Assembly: GCF_014641945.1 (NCBI RefSeq)
Contig: NZ_BMIJ01000004.1
Location: 274,691-338,690 of the forward strand
From: Marinobacterium zhoushanense
GTDB lineage: Bacteria; Pseudomonadota; Gammaproteobacteria; Pseudomonadales; Balneatricaceae
Reading direction: 5' to 3'
Length of the DNA stretch: 64,000 nt
Made by a program: the position numbers and the translations under genes. Under the pieces are notes generated by a model that was given only the letters and a program-made list of their open reading frames with translations, searched no databases and was not told where the DNA came from. This document shows, one piece after another, positions 35,211-44,563 of the stretch (within the stretch, counting starts at the first letter, position 1; every line of letters begins with the position of its first letter).

Positions 35211-35287
35211 TGGCGGAACGGACGGGACTCGAACCCGCGACCCCCTGCGTGACAGGCAGGTATTCTAACCAACTGAACTACCGCTCC
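35211..35287 (-). tRNA. tRNA-Asp (GTC), copy 4
   Basis: A 77-nt gene identical to copies 1 and 2. It is the first tRNA transcribed, about 34 nt downstream of the predicted start site. Confidence 0.97.
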
Positions 35288-35328
35288 AGCTTCGCCCTTC
35301 AGGTGTTACCCCTCAGAACGGAGTGCGA

Positions 35329-35356
35329 ATTTTAATGTCTTTTCCTGTGTTGTCAA
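35329..35356 (-). promoter_or_regulatory. Promoter of the tRNA array
   Basis: On the minus strand a perfect -35 TTGACA (35356-35351) and a -10 TAAAAT (35334-35329) are 16 bp apart, followed by the GC-containing stretch TCGCACTCCG. That layout is usual for stringently controlled stable-RNA promoters. Confidence 0.75.
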
Positions 35357-35588
35357 ACGGTTATCGTAAATATTTTTTCACACATGGCGTATTGACTCAC
35401 TGCGACTTTTAGCATCACACCAAACTGAATACGGCTTAAACCTAGCACTGATATTGCCTCTCGGCACTATGTGCTTTATACCACTAACGCCCCACCCCTC
35501 CCACCGTCAATGGATGGGCGCCTGGCCGTCGATTTCAGAGCGCCTCAACTGGTATCGTTACACCATCACTGGCAAAGAACCGCTAACC
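35357..35588 (+). other. Upstream region of syd without a clear gene
   Basis: The syd frame is open from 35454, but residues before 35589 do not look like Syd. No promoter could be fixed with confidence, and nothing else is recognisable here. Confidence 0.5.
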
Positions 35589-36164
35589 ATGGACTCAGAT
35601 CTCGAAAAACTGTTGGACCGATTTATCGAGCAATCGATGGAGGTACAACAAAAGCACTACGGCGCTTTACCCCAACTCCCATTCGATCCGGATTGGCCCT
35701 CCGCCTGCGTTGTCGAAAGCGAGCCAAATGCAGACCAAAGTGTTCATTGGCATCCAGTAACACAGCAACCCGCCAGCGATATGTTCGAACGCTTGGCCAA
35801 GGTGCTGGAGATCGAGCTTCACCCGGACATCCGCACCTGGTATACGCGTTATTGGTCCGACCCACTGCCGGCACGCCACCCGGACGGCGAACTTACGCTG
35901 CTGTTTTGCTGGAACGAGGAGGATATGGAACGTCTGCGCGGCAACCAGCTGGGCCATTTAATGGCGAAACAGAAGCAGCGCCACCCGCTGTCACTGTTCT
36001 TTGCCTGTACTGACGGCGATGAGTTCATGACTGTCGATAATCGCGACGGCAGTGTGTGGCTGGAACGCCCCGGGCGCAAACCGATCAAGCGACTGGCCGG
36101 CTCACTTAGCGAATTCCTGGCAGCGCTGACCCCTCTACCCATAGCATACTCACTCAAGCAGTGA
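35589..36164 (+). CDS. syd: SecY-interacting protein Syd
   Basis: A 191-residue Syd family protein: GELTLLFCWNEEDMERLRGN and QLGHLMAKQKQRHPLSLFFA match the E. coli protein, with the same ending (LAGSLSEFLAAL). Syd is a soluble acidic protein that binds cytoplasmic loops of SecY and monitors translocon assembly. The ATG at 35589 gives the family N-terminus. An upstream in-frame ATG (35454) would add 45 residues without support. Single gene. Confidence 0.9.
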   Translation: MDSDLEKLLDRFIEQSMEVQQKHYGALPQLPFDPDWPSACVVESEPNADQSVHWHPVTQQPASDMFERLAKVLEIELHPDIRTWYTRYWSDPLPARHPDGELTLLFCWNEEDMERLRGNQLGHLMAKQKQRHPLSLFFACTDGDEFMTVDNRDGSVWLERPGRKPIKRLAGSLSEFLAALTPLPIAYSLKQ

Positions 36165-36341
36165 TACGAACATCCGCCCCCCAAAAAAATGTAGGTTTTA
36201 TATCAATCACCAAGTGACTGGGCCTTGTCACAACTCCGACAAACACTCTTCCCCCTTATACAAAACAGATCTTTAGCGACGGCTTGCTCCTTGCACTACC
36301 GCTTCTGCTTTAACCATTAGATCAATAAGAGGGATAAGCGT

Positions 36342-36710
36342 ATGGCTACCATCTACTTTTCGTCGCCTCTCATGGCGCACAACAAGAAGGTCGAAGCAGT
36401 AGCAGGCAAGCGTTCCACACTTCTCGGCGTGGCGAAGGAGAACGAGATCAAGATCCCGTTCGAGTGCCAGGACGGAGAGTGCGGTTCCTGCCTGGTTAAA
36501 GTGGTTCATCTCGATGGCGAGCGCATCAAAGGTATGATGCTGACCGACAAAGAGAAGAACGTTCTGAAATCGATAGGGAAGTTGCCAAAATCGGAAGAGG
36601 AGCGGGCTCAGGTCAAGGACCTGCCACCTACCTTCCGGCTCGCCTGTCAGACCATCGTCACCGACGAGGATCTGCTGGTTGAGTTCACCGGGGAACCGGG
36701 CGGCGCATAA
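36342..36710 (+). CDS. [2Fe-2S] ferredoxin
   Basis: This 122-residue plant-type-fold ferredoxin has cluster cysteines in [11 protein letters not shown] and the fourth in RLACQTIV. An acidic/charged insert (about 60-95) separates them, as in FeSII/Shethna-like and related bacterial ferredoxins. It carries electrons in the cytoplasm. Its partner cannot be named because no oxidoreductase is adjacent. AGAGGGATAAGCGT precedes the ATG. Confidence 0.85.
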   Translation: MATIYFSSPLMAHNKKVEAVAGKRSTLLGVAKENEIKIPFECQDGECGSCLVKVVHLDGERIKGMMLTDKEKNVLKSIGKLPKSEEERAQVKDLPPTFRLACQTIVTDEDLLVEFTGEPGGA

Positions 36711-36730
36711 CCGCCCCGCACCCTTTCATC

Positions 36731-36763
36731 AAACCTCATGGTCTCCCGACCATGAGGTTTTTT
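36731..36763. terminator. Bidirectional terminator between ferredoxin and glycosylase genes
   Basis: A 13-bp perfect stem AAACCTCATGGTC and complement with a TCCC loop, followed by TTT. It lies between convergent genes and would stop both. Confidence 0.88.
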
Positions 36764-36764
36764 C

Positions 36765-37442
36765 CTAACGACTGTCTCCAATCGAGCGTGCCAGTAGCCG
36801 ACTGATCTGACACATGGGCCGCCCCGACTCCTCATGCCAGTGGTTGAACGCCTGCTGCACCAGCTTGAGATCCTTTTGACCGGAGGGCTTCTTCTCCACC
36901 ACCCCTTGCGCCTTCAGCGCCGTCACCACATCATCGGTCAGCATGAAGGTGTCCTTACCAACCATTCGAAGAAAGTACGCCCCCGAATTTCCGCCCAGCT
37001 GCGCGCCCTGCTTTTTCAGCAATGTCCAGAGCGACACAATATCGGTCACCGGCCAGTCCGCCAGAAATCGCCCAAATCCTCCATGCTTCGCCGACAACTC
37101 AGCCACCATCAGCGCATTGATCCTGGCGGCCTTGAGCTTGCCCAGATGGCGAATCAGCGCTTCGTTCTGCATCATCAGCTCGATCTGATCATCGCTGAGC
37201 AGTTGTACCTTTTGCGGATCAAAGCCAAAGAAAGCCTGCTCGAACGCGGGCCACTTGGCATCCACCAGCGAATGCTTCAGACCGGCACGAAAGATGCGCC
37301 GAGTCATATCCGAGAACAGCCGGTCATCCGGCACAACCCCGAGCGCATCCCTGCTCAACGGTTCATCACCCAGCATCGCGTCCAACGACAGTTCAGGATG
37401 AAGGTTTTGTGCTTGATGGCACAGGTCGGCAAAGGATTTCAT
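36765..37442 (-). CDS. DNA-3-methyladenine glycosylase I-like protein
   Basis: A 225-residue protein resembling 3-methyladenine glycosylase I (Tag family): FSDMTRRIFRAGLKHSLVDA, WPAFEQAFFGFDPQKV and LSDDQIELMMQNEALIRH follow the family core. It would excise alkylated adenine. The start at 37442 has the strong site TAGGAGGCGGA directly upstream. Compared with E. coli Tag the N-terminal Cys/Trp zinc region is altered, so substrate may differ. Confidence 0.82.
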   Translation of the reverse strand: MKSFADLCHQAQNLHPELSLDAMLGDEPLSRDALGVVPDDRLFSDMTRRIFRAGLKHSLVDAKWPAFEQAFFGFDPQKVQLLSDDQIELMMQNEALIRHLGKLKAARINALMVAELSAKHGGFGRFLADWPVTDIVSLWTLLKKQGAQLGGNSGAYFLRMVGKDTFMLTDDVVTALKAQGVVEKKPSGQKDLKLVQQAFNHWHEESGRPMCQISRLLARSIGDSR

Positions 37443-37673
37443 TCCGCCTCCTAGCAGAGTGGTATTCGTCACCGTTCCCATTGAAAGGTGCGTCAGTTTC
37501 TATCCGGACCGCAGCGCCTGCGCTGGCAGCCAGACACGAGCTCGATTGTACTGTTTTCGGCCGAAGCGTATCATTGGCGGCCTTTATCCACCCGCATACC
37601 CAGGCAGCTACACGCCCCGGCGCACGATAGACCGCCCGTACGTCACTCCTGGAACTCAGGATCGAAATACACG

Positions 37674-38888
37674 ATGCCAGCAATCCGCAAATCGAACAAG
37701 CTGATCAACGTCTGCTACGACATCCGCGGCCCAGTTTTGCAGGAAGCCAAACGACTGGAAGACGAAGGCCATCGCATCCTCAAGCTGAACATCGGCAATC
37801 CTGCCCCCTGGGGGTTTCAAGCACCCGAAGAGATCGTACAGGATGTCATTTACAACCTGCCCGGCGCCCAGGGTTACTGCGACTCCAAGGGGCTGTTTTC
37901 CGCTCGAAAAGCGGTGATGCAGGAGTGCCAACGCAAGGGTATTGCACATGTCGGCATAGAGGATATCTACATCGGCAATGGCGTATCGGAGCTGATCGTG
38001 ATGTCGATGCAGGGTTTGCTGAACGACAACGATGAGATGCTGATCCCGGCCCCGGACTACCCGCTGTGGACAGCGGCGGTCAGCCTGGCTGGCGGTAACG
38101 CCGTACACTACCTTTGCGACGAGCAGTCGGACTGGTATCCGGATATCGACGATATCCGCGCCAAGATCACCGAGCGTACCCGCGGCATCGTGGTGATCAA
38201 CCCCAACAACCCGACCGGCGCACTCTATCCGCCCGAGCTGCTCGAGCAGATCATGGAGCTGGCACGCGAGCACAAGCTGATCGTATTTGCCGACGAGATC
38301 TACGACAAGATCCTCTACGACGGCAGCGAACATACGTCGCTGGCCTCCCTGGCCGATGACGTGCTCTGCCTGACCTTTAACGGGCTGTCGAAAACGTACC
38401 GCGCCGCTGGCTTCCGCTCCGGCTGGATGATCGTCAGTGGGCCCAAGCATCAGGCCCGTGACTATATTGAAGGGCTGGATATGCTGGCAAACATGCGTCT
38501 GTGTGCGAACGTTCCCGCCCAGCACGCCATTCAAACAGCACTCGGCGGATATCAGAGTATTAACGAGTTGATCGTGCCCGGCGGCCGGTTGTTTGACCAG
38601 CGCGAGCTGGCCTGGGAGATGCTCAATGCGATTCCCGGCGTTTCCTGCGTAAAGCCCAAGGGGGCAATGTACCTGTTCCCGAAGCTGGATCCGAGCCGCT
38701 ATCCGATTCGCAACGACGAAAAATTCGCGCTCGACCTGCTGATACAACAGAAGGTGTTGATCGTGCAGGGCAGCGGCTTCAACCTGCCGGACACGCAGCA
38801 TTTCCGCCTCGTTTTTCTCCCCGGTGCCGACCTTCTATCGGAATCGATCGAGCGTATCGCCAACTTCCTGCAGAGTTACGAACAGTAA
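37674..38888 (+). CDS. alaA: Alanine aminotransferase AlaA (YfbQ)
   Basis: A 404-residue class I aminotransferase nearly the length of E. coli AlaA. It begins MPAIRKSNKLINVCYDIRGP and has the PLP Asp/Tyr region VFADEIYDKILYDG, the Schiff-base lysine in NGLSKTYRAAGFRSGW, and the phosphate Arg. It makes alanine from pyruvate and glutamate. The frame is open upstream to 37488, but the ATG at 37674 gives the conserved N-terminus. A hairpin follows at 38905. Confidence 0.93.
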   Translation: MPAIRKSNKLINVCYDIRGPVLQEAKRLEDEGHRILKLNIGNPAPWGFQAPEEIVQDVIYNLPGAQGYCDSKGLFSARKAVMQECQRKGIAHVGIEDIYIGNGVSELIVMSMQGLLNDNDEMLIPAPDYPLWTAAVSLAGGNAVHYLCDEQSDWYPDIDDIRAKITERTRGIVVINPNNPTGALYPPELLEQIMELAREHKLIVFADEIYDKILYDGSEHTSLASLADDVLCLTFNGLSKTYRAAGFRSGWMIVSGPKHQARDYIEGLDMLANMRLCANVPAQHAIQTALGGYQSINELIVPGGRLFDQRELAWEMLNAIPGVSCVKPKGAMYLFPKLDPSRYPIRNDEKFALDLLIQQKVLIVQGSGFNLPDTQHFRLVFLPGADLLSESIERIANFLQSYEQ

Positions 38889-38904
38889 CGGCTATTGCTA
38901 AAAA

Positions 38905-38937
38905 CGCGTTCACCGATTTTTTTTCGGCGAACGCGTG
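38905..38937 (+). terminator. Terminator-like hairpin after alaA
   Basis: ACGCGTTC-ACCGA pairs with TCGG-C-GAACGCGT around a T-rich loop, 16 nt after the stop. One internal mismatch, and no external T-run. Confidence 0.55.
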
Positions 38938-39078
38938 AAACTTTCGTGTCATCGCTGCGACATATGCTTAAATTCAATAAGAATCTGAATGCTTGGTCTG
39001 TCGTGGCGATCTGCATGGATTGACGGCGGGCTATGACATACCCAATCGGAACACTAGCGGCTGCTTGCGGAGCGTAAA

Positions 39079-39444
39079 ATGTTTTTGAAGATCAAGAAAA
39101 ACCTGGGCATCTACATGGAGCACAATGGCCTGGAGAAACAGCGTCTGGTGCCAGTAACCTCCAACTTCCTGCTTAATCTGGACCATATTTCTGAACTCTC
39201 CTTTTATACCATCAAGGAGCTGAAGATCCGCTACGACCTGGAGGGCCACGAGTTCGAGCTACCGATCAACACACGCGTCATCCATATGCAGATGAGCTAC
39301 CTCTATGCGTCACACAAGGATCACGTGAAGAGCAATGATCAGGTAGTGGAGCGGCAGTACTATAAGCTCTATTTCTTCCCGGAAAACGTGGAGCCGTATG
39401 AAGAGCTGCGCGGCGCCATAGAGGAGAAGGTCGCCAACCTTTAA
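39079..39444 (+). CDS. Uncharacterised 121-residue protein
   Basis: No family recognised. The protein is soluble and mixed alpha/beta, with an aromatic-rich C-terminal half (MQMSYLYASHKDH, RQYYKLYFFPENVEPYEEL) and no signal peptide or membrane helix. GGAGCGTAAA precedes the ATG, so expression is likely. It stands alone between alaA and a methyltransferase. Confidence 0.7.
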   Translation: MFLKIKKNLGIYMEHNGLEKQRLVPVTSNFLLNLDHISELSFYTIKELKIRYDLEGHEFELPINTRVIHMQMSYLYASHKDHVKSNDQVVERQYYKLYFFPENVEPYEELRGAIEEKVANL

Positions 39445-39478
39445 GCCCGCTATCTAAGCCCCCTCATCATATAACATT

Positions 39479-39500
39479 GGCGCCTGTGCGATCAGGCGCC
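39479..39500. terminator. Hairpin between convergent genes
   Basis: An 8-bp perfect stem GGCGCCTG/CAGGCGCC with a 6-nt loop overlaps the methyltransferase stop codon. No T-run, so termination is uncertain. Confidence 0.4.
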
Positions 39501-40400
39501 CGACCGTCGATAGAGCAAGGCTTTAAGTCCCTGTTCGGCGTCCCGCTCCGGAAAGTCTTCAGCCAGCGGCAAGCGCTGCTGAAATTCAAACCCGGGCGCT
39601 TCACCGACCATTATCTCGCGCAGAAACGTCTCACTATGGCCTGGATCATTATGACAGGCCAGCACCCAGCTGCCGGGCAGCGTCAACTGGTCAAGCCGGC
39701 GCAGCACCTTGCGATAGTCGCGTTCGGCCACGAAACTTCCCGGCTGGAAGCTTGGTGGATCGATAATAATCAGATCATAGGGCCCCTGGCGACGCACACG
39801 ACTCCAGGAGCGCAGCAGGTCCAGAGCCATGTAGCTTACCGCATCCGCAGCCATTCCATTATGCTGATGGTTGCGCCGCCCTATCGACAGGGCTCCGGAG
39901 CTCATATCGAGGTTCACTACCGAGTGCGCCCCACCGGCCATCGCAGCTATCGAAAAGGCGCAGGTGTAGGCGAACAGATTGAGCACCCTGGCACCGGAGG
40001 CGTTCTCCCGTACCCATGCCCTGCCCGGGCGCATATCCAGGAACAGACCGGAGTTCTGGTTCTGCAGTGGCCGCACCTGATAGCGCAGCCCCAGCTCCTC
40101 GACAATCAGGGTTTCAGCCACCTCGCCCGCCACTACCTCGGACCTGGCTTCGCGACCACGGCCACGCAGCTGCAACACCACGCCCATGACCTGAGGCTGA
40201 GCCATCAAATGCTCGACGACTGCATCCAGCGGCGTTGGCACTTCGGGTGCGTAGACGCGAATCACCGCCACCGGCGGCAACCAGTCGATCACCAGCCAAT
40301 CAAACCCCTCGAACAGCCCGCCACGGCCGTGGAACAGGCGGCGCACCTCATTGCTGGAGCGTGCCAACTGCTCACTGATACTATCGACAACTCGCTGCAC
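39492..40400 (-). CDS. RlmI/RlmK-type SAM-dependent methyltransferase
   Basis: About 302 residues. The SAM motif VLNLFAYTCAFSIAAMAGG near 150 and the catalytic DPPSFQPG near 220 resemble the RNA cytosine/guanine methyltransferases RlmI and RlmK. It lacks an N-terminal PUA or THUMP domain but has about 130 residues of its own. Target unknown, probably rRNA. The GTG at 40400 with GGGGAGC just upstream is preferred to a GTG four codons earlier. Confidence 0.82.
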   Translation of the reverse strand: MQRVVDSISEQLARSSNEVRRLFHGRGGLFEGFDWLVIDWLPPVAVIRVYAPEVPTPLDAVVEHLMAQPQVMGVVLQLRGRGREARSEVVAGEVAETLIVEELGLRYQVRPLQNQNSGLFLDMRPGRAWVRENASGARVLNLFAYTCAFSIAAMAGGAHSVVNLDMSSGALSIGRRNHQHNGMAADAVSYMALDLLRSWSRVRRQGPYDLIIIDPPSFQPGSFVAERDYRKVLRRLDQLTLPGSWVLACHNDPGHSETFLREIMVGEAPGFEFQQRLPLAEDFPERDAEQGLKALLYRRSGA

Positions 40401-40545
40401 GACGCTCCCCACACCCGGAAAACGGCAAATTATATAGAGCCGCTATCGCCATTGAAACTTTGCCGCCACGCCCCAATCAAAGGCAGAGCACAGCGCATTC
40501 AGCGTTGGCGCAAACACCTTCAACAAAAAGGGACATGAATAGATC

Positions 40546-41436
40546 ATGATGAGAATTATGCTGTTTCTGGCCACAAACCTGGCGGTCGTGCTGGTTGCCA
40601 GCGTGACACTGAAACTGCTGGGCGTTGACTCCTACCTCGCACAGGGCGGGCTGAACTACGGTTCACTGCTGGTGTTCTGTGCCGTCTTCGGCTTCGCCGG
40701 TTCTTTTATCTCGCTCTTCCTGTCCAAGACCATGGCCAAAATGGGCACCCGCACCCAGATCATTGAACAACCGCGCACCGCGGATGAACGCTGGCTGGTG
40801 GATACGGTTGCGGAGCTGGCGCGCAATGCCGGTATCGGCATGCCGGAGGTGGGTGTATTCCCCGCCCATCAGGCTAACGCCTTCGCCACTGGCTGGAACA
40901 AGAACAATGCGCTGGTAGCGGTGAGTTCCGGTCTGCTGCAGCGTTTCCGTCCCGAGGAGGTACGTGCAGTATTGGCACACGAAGTGGGCCACGTGGCCAA
41001 CGGTGATATGGTTACCCTGACCCTGATTCAGGGTGTGGTGAACACTTTCGTCATGTTCTTCGCGCGAATCGCAGCTTACGCGGTCGACTCTTTCCTGCGC
41101 CGGGGAGAAGATAACAATGGCGGTGTCGGTATCGGTTATTACATCACCACATTCGTGTTCGAGATCATCTTCGGTATCCTCGCCTCGATGATCGTGGCCT
41201 GGTTCAGCCGCCGCCGCGAATACCGTGCCGACGAAGCGGGGGCAGATCTGGCCAGCAAGGGCGCCATGGTCGGCGCGCTGCAACGTTTGAAGGCCGAGTA
41301 CGGTTTGGCGGAAGACCTGCCTGGCCAACTCAATGCCTTCGGCATCAATGGCCAGTTGAAACAGGGGTTGATGGAGCTGTTTTCCAGCCACCCGCCGCTG
41401 GACGATCGTATAGCCGCGCTGCATAAACGCGGCTAA
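40546..41436 (+). CDS. htpX: Membrane zinc protease HtpX
   Basis: This 296-residue M48B protease has two N-terminal membrane helices ([17 protein letters not shown] and about 35-55), the zinc motif [13 protein letters not shown] near residue 145, two more hydrophobic helices around 165-215, and the third ligand Glu in [15 protein letters not shown]. It degrades misfolded inner-membrane proteins with FtsH. In enterobacteria it is Cpx-regulated, but no such site was checked here. A strong terminator follows. Confidence 0.95.
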   Translation: MMRIMLFLATNLAVVLVASVTLKLLGVDSYLAQGGLNYGSLLVFCAVFGFAGSFISLFLSKTMAKMGTRTQIIEQPRTADERWLVDTVAELARNAGIGMPEVGVFPAHQANAFATGWNKNNALVAVSSGLLQRFRPEEVRAVLAHEVGHVANGDMVTLTLIQGVVNTFVMFFARIAAYAVDSFLRRGEDNNGGVGIGYYITTFVFEIIFGILASMIVAWFSRRREYRADEAGADLASKGAMVGALQRLKAEYGLAEDLPGQLNAFGINGQLKQGLMELFSSHPPLDDRIAALHKRG

Positions 41437-41460
41437 CACCCAAGGTAAGGCTTTAAAAAT

Positions 41461-41491
41461 CAGGGCCCGGTCTATACCGGGCCCTGTTTTT
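41461..41491 (+). terminator. Intrinsic terminator of htpX
   Basis: An 11-bp perfect GC-rich stem CAGGGCCCGGT and complement with a CTAT loop, then TTTTTATTT, 24 nt after the stop. Confidence 0.9.
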
Positions 41492-41550
41492 ATTTACACC
41501 CAACCATCTAGCGCCGACCTGAATCCAATCGACACTAAACGCACAGCTAT

Positions 41551-42660
41551 TCACTCGACTCGATACAGCACATGGTCTCGATAACCGGTATGCACCGGGA
41601 TCAATCCCGCCAGGTCATGATCGGTATCCCTGTCACCGCTATCCACCAGCAGCGGCCTTCCCTGCAGCGCCTTGAGCTTTGTCTTGGTGGCCACCACGTA
41701 GAGCGAATGCCGACCGCAGCGCGCCAGCAGTTCAGCACTGAGCTGCTGATTTCCCCGTCCGATCAGGTGGCCCTGACCGCCGATCGGGGTGATGACGATG
41801 CGAACCGGATAGCCATCGGTCAGCGCCAATAACTGCTGCGCGGTGCAGTCCGCCGCGATCAACTGACCATCCTCGATGAGATCGACGCCGAGCAGCGTGT
41901 TGGGTAATCCCAGGTGCGCCATGATCGCCGCTACAGTGGAGCCCGAGCCCATGATATAGCGCACACCCGACTCCATACTCTCCTCGAAGTCGGCCGCGAT
42001 ATCATCCAGCACCAGGGCTTCATCCTCTCGCGCGCCATTTTTTACATGCTGCAGGTAGCGGTGCTCGCTCGGCACCAGCAGTTCGCCGTAATAACGCGCC
42101 CTGACCTGACCGGCCCTGAACGCCTCCTCGTCGATATCGCGGACCTCCGCGTTAGCCAGGGTCACCAGCTCCCCGCGAATCAGCATGGCGACAATTTCGC
42201 CAGCCGCCGAGGGTGTAATCGCGTAGACGCCGGAATGGATCTTCACCCCGGCCGGAATGCCGAGTACGGGACACTCAGCACCCAGTACCGTACAGATATC
42301 GCGCGCGGTTCCATCACCACCGGCGAACAGGATCAGGTCGGCACCGGCATCCGCCAACGACCGCGCCGCGTGCTCGGTATCCTCGGCGGATGTCGGCTCC
42401 TGTGCCGGGGTTCCAATCACCACGGGTTCGAATCCCGCCTCACGCGCAACCCGCTCGCCCATGGCACCGCCCCAGGTCAACAATCTGAACTCCAACCCCT
42501 TGAGCGGCACAAGCGCATTCATTGCCCGCTGCTCCGCTCTAGGCTCGGCCCCCAGAGACAGCGCCTGCGCTACCGTTTCGGCGCCGTCGCTTCCCTTGAG
42601 TGCCACGCTGCCACCAAGGCCGGCCAGCGGATTGATGATCAAACCGAGGGTAAAACTCAT
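41551..42660 (-). CDS. ATP-NAD kinase-like (AcoX-type) protein
   Basis: This 369-residue protein has a diacylglycerol/NAD kinase fold. GLIINPLAGLGGSVALKGSD at the N-terminus, LFAGGDGTARDI (GGDG catalytic signature) near 110 and IPAGVKIHSGVYA match the AcoX/ATP-NAD kinase-like family. The physiological substrate is unknown, and the true NAD kinase is nadK at 32 kb. Its ATG overlaps the PilZ gene stop by 4 bp, so the two are co-translated. Confidence 0.87.
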   Translation of the reverse strand: MSFTLGLIINPLAGLGGSVALKGSDGAETVAQALSLGAEPRAEQRAMNALVPLKGLEFRLLTWGGAMGERVAREAGFEPVVIGTPAQEPTSAEDTEHAARSLADAGADLILFAGGDGTARDICTVLGAECPVLGIPAGVKIHSGVYAITPSAAGEIVAMLIRGELVTLANAEVRDIDEEAFRAGQVRARYYGELLVPSEHRYLQHVKNGAREDEALVLDDIAADFEESMESGVRYIMGSGSTVAAIMAHLGLPNTLLGVDLIEDGQLIAADCTAQQLLALTDGYPVRIVITPIGGQGHLIGRGNQQLSAELLARCGRHSLYVVATKTKLKALQGRPLLVDSGDRDTDHDLAGLIPVHTGYRDHVLYRVE

Positions 42661-43379
42661 TTCTCCCCTTCCAGCGGCAGGTAGCCGGTTTCCACCAGGT
42701 ATTGCTGATACACGAACCCGGCCAGGATCAGCCGCGTATCCTCCTCCAGATCGACAAACTCGACCCCGTGACTGATCACGCTAAAGCTGCCCGACTCGCC
42801 TTCATAGATATTGCGTATGATCGCAGGGGCCAGAATCACCTGATCGATACCGTTGACCGCCACGCGAGCGGTCACGAACAGTTTTTGCCCCACCTTGCCA
42901 AGCACACGGTTGGACTCGACGCAGGCCCCCGAGGTGTGAATATCGGTACAGATAGCCCTGAGTGGAAACCCGGAGACTGCGGCATCCATCTCGTCGACAT
43001 CAACAGAGACGGCCAGGTTAACCGGTACGCGAGTATGGTGGCGCACCCGATGCGATTCGACCTGAGTCGGACAAGCCAGATGCCAGTGCCCGTAGGGGGT
43101 AGTGGTCACCTTGAGCAAGCGGGTTTCAAAGGCACAGATCCAGTTGCCGGCCATCAACCGGACGGTCACTGGCGCACCTTCATTGATCAGGATCGGCGTT
43201 CCGGTACTGCGCGGCGCCGACACTATAACCGAGCCACCATCGCGAAATCCGATCAACTGCACCGTGTAGCGCCCCCTCGGAGAGCGCGTTTCAAGACGCA
43301 CCCGCTCACCAATCTGCGGGCGCAGTTCCGCCAGGGTTTTGGCTACTTGTCCATCAAGTGCGGGTTGAAATCGCGTCAT
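42657..43379 (-). CDS. YcgR-like PilZ-domain protein
   Basis: About 240 residues: an N-terminal YcgR-like beta domain (residues 20-110) and a C-terminal PilZ domain. The cyclic-di-GMP RxxxR motif is present (RHHTR), but the second motif reads DIHTSG where D/N-x-S-x-x-G is expected, so its Ser is His. It may bind the nucleotide weakly or not at all. YcgR proteins brake flagellar motors or regulate surface behaviour. The ATG at 43379 is preferred to an upstream TTG. It is followed by an AcoX-like gene with ATGA overlap. Confidence 0.85.
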   Translation of the reverse strand: MTRFQPALDGQVAKTLAELRPQIGERVRLETRSPRGRYTVQLIGFRDGGSVIVSAPRSTGTPILINEGAPVTVRLMAGNWICAFETRLLKVTTTPYGHWHLACPTQVESHRVRHHTRVPVNLAVSVDVDEMDAAVSGFPLRAICTDIHTSGACVESNRVLGKVGQKLFVTARVAVNGIDQVILAPAIIRNIYEGESGSFSVISHGVEFVDLEEDTRLILAGFVYQQYLVETGYLPLEGEK

Positions 43380-43414
43380 ACAGCGTCGATCTGATTCAGG
43401 GTAAACGCCCAAGC

Positions 43415-44563
43415 TTACGCGATAACGGCGCTAAAACCGAGATTGCCGAGCAATTCGACCTGCCCCTCATCCTCCAGTCCCTCGATGCGTAAACTGGAGA
43501 ATTCGCGACGTACCGGATAGCCCTTGCGCAACTGATCAAACGCCTGCATCCGCTCCTCCGGTGGTAGATAGAGAGTGGCGCGCAAGGCGCGGTCATCGCG
43601 ATAGGGGTCGTAGGTGAGTGCGATCGGCTTGAGCGGATCGACCGAGCGGTTCACCAGCAGCGCTGCCACCTCCGGCTCAGGCAATACCGAATCCAAGCTT
43701 ATCTGCACCGGTTTTCCCAGCCAGTTGCACACCTGCTGATAGAGCATCCAGGTGCCGCGAATCTTGCCATCGAGGCTGTAACCGGCGATATGCGGCGTCG
43801 CGATGACGCACTGCTCGGCCAGCTCGGGCAATACCAGAGGCTCCTCCTCCCACACATCCAGCACCAGTTGAACGTCAGCTCGCCGGCGCATGAACCTGAT
43901 TAACGACCAGTTATCGATAACCGGGCCGCGGCCAGCATTCAACAGAATCGCACCCGGTTTGAGCAGCTCGAGATTGTCTTCGTTCAGCAGATGGTAGGTG
44001 GGATGATCACCGCCCTCGGTCAGAGGCGTATGCAGTGCCACCAGGTCGACTTCGCCCAACAGCTGCTCGAGATCGACAAACCCTTCGCTGCCCTCCCGCT
44101 CAGCCCGGGGCGGATCGCACACCAACACCTCGACACCCAGCGCCCGTAAGCGATTGACCAGACGACCGCCGACGTTACCCGCACCGACTACACCCAGGGT
44201 TCGCGTCAGGGGATCGAGCCCCTGCTGTGCACAGAGGTGCCAGAGCGCACTCAGTACATACTCGACCACGGCATCAGCGTTACAGCCCGGCGCGCTGCAC
44301 CAGGGGATACCGCGACTGTCCAGCCATCCGGTATCAAGATGATCGGTACCGATGGTAGCGGTGCCGACAAACCCCACCCGACTGTTGGCCAGCAGCTGTT
44401 CATCCACCCGCGTAATCGAGCGCACCAGCAGCACATCCGCGTCGGCCACATCGGCCGCGTTCATACTCCGCCCCGGAAGTCGACGGATCTCTCCGATATC
44501 GGAGAAAAGTGCATCGAGTGCTGGGATATTTTCATCCGCCAGTATCTTCAGTCCAGGATTCAC
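43415..44563 (-). CDS. pdxB: Erythronate-4-phosphate dehydrogenase
   Basis: This 382-residue NAD-dependent dehydrogenase makes 2-oxo-3-hydroxy-4-phosphobutanoate for pyridoxal phosphate synthesis. It begins KILADENIPALDALFSDIGE as in PdxB, with the NAD motif GVVGAGNVGGRLVNRLRALG, the catalytic Arg region LLNAGRGPVID, and ATPHIAGYSLDGK with the catalytic His. The PdxB-specific C-terminal dimerisation domain is present. The start is GTG with GGAGG a few bases upstream. Confidence 0.95.
   Translation of the reverse strand: MNPGLKILADENIPALDALFSDIGEIRRLPGRSMNAADVADADVLLVRSITRVDEQLLANSRVGFVGTATIGTDHLDTGWLDSRGIPWCSAPGCNADAVVEYVLSALWHLCAQQGLDPLTRTLGVVGAGNVGGRLVNRLRALGVEVLVCDPPRAEREGSEGFVDLEQLLGEVDLVALHTPLTEGGDHPTYHLLNEDNLELLKPGAILLNAGRGPVIDNWSLIRFMRRRADVQLVLDVWEEEPLVLPELAEQCVIATPHIAGYSLDGKIRGTWMLYQQVCNWLGKPVQISLDSVLPEPEVAALLVNRSVDPLKPIALTYDPYRDDRALRATLYLPPEERMQAFDQLRKGYPVRREFSSLRIEGLEDEGQVELLGNLGFSAVIA

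Noticed and set aside
34446..35335. Several short open frames across the tRNA genes (repeating WWAKRGSNPRPSACKADAL-type peptides)
   Set aside because: They are translations of tRNA genes, a common annotation artefact.
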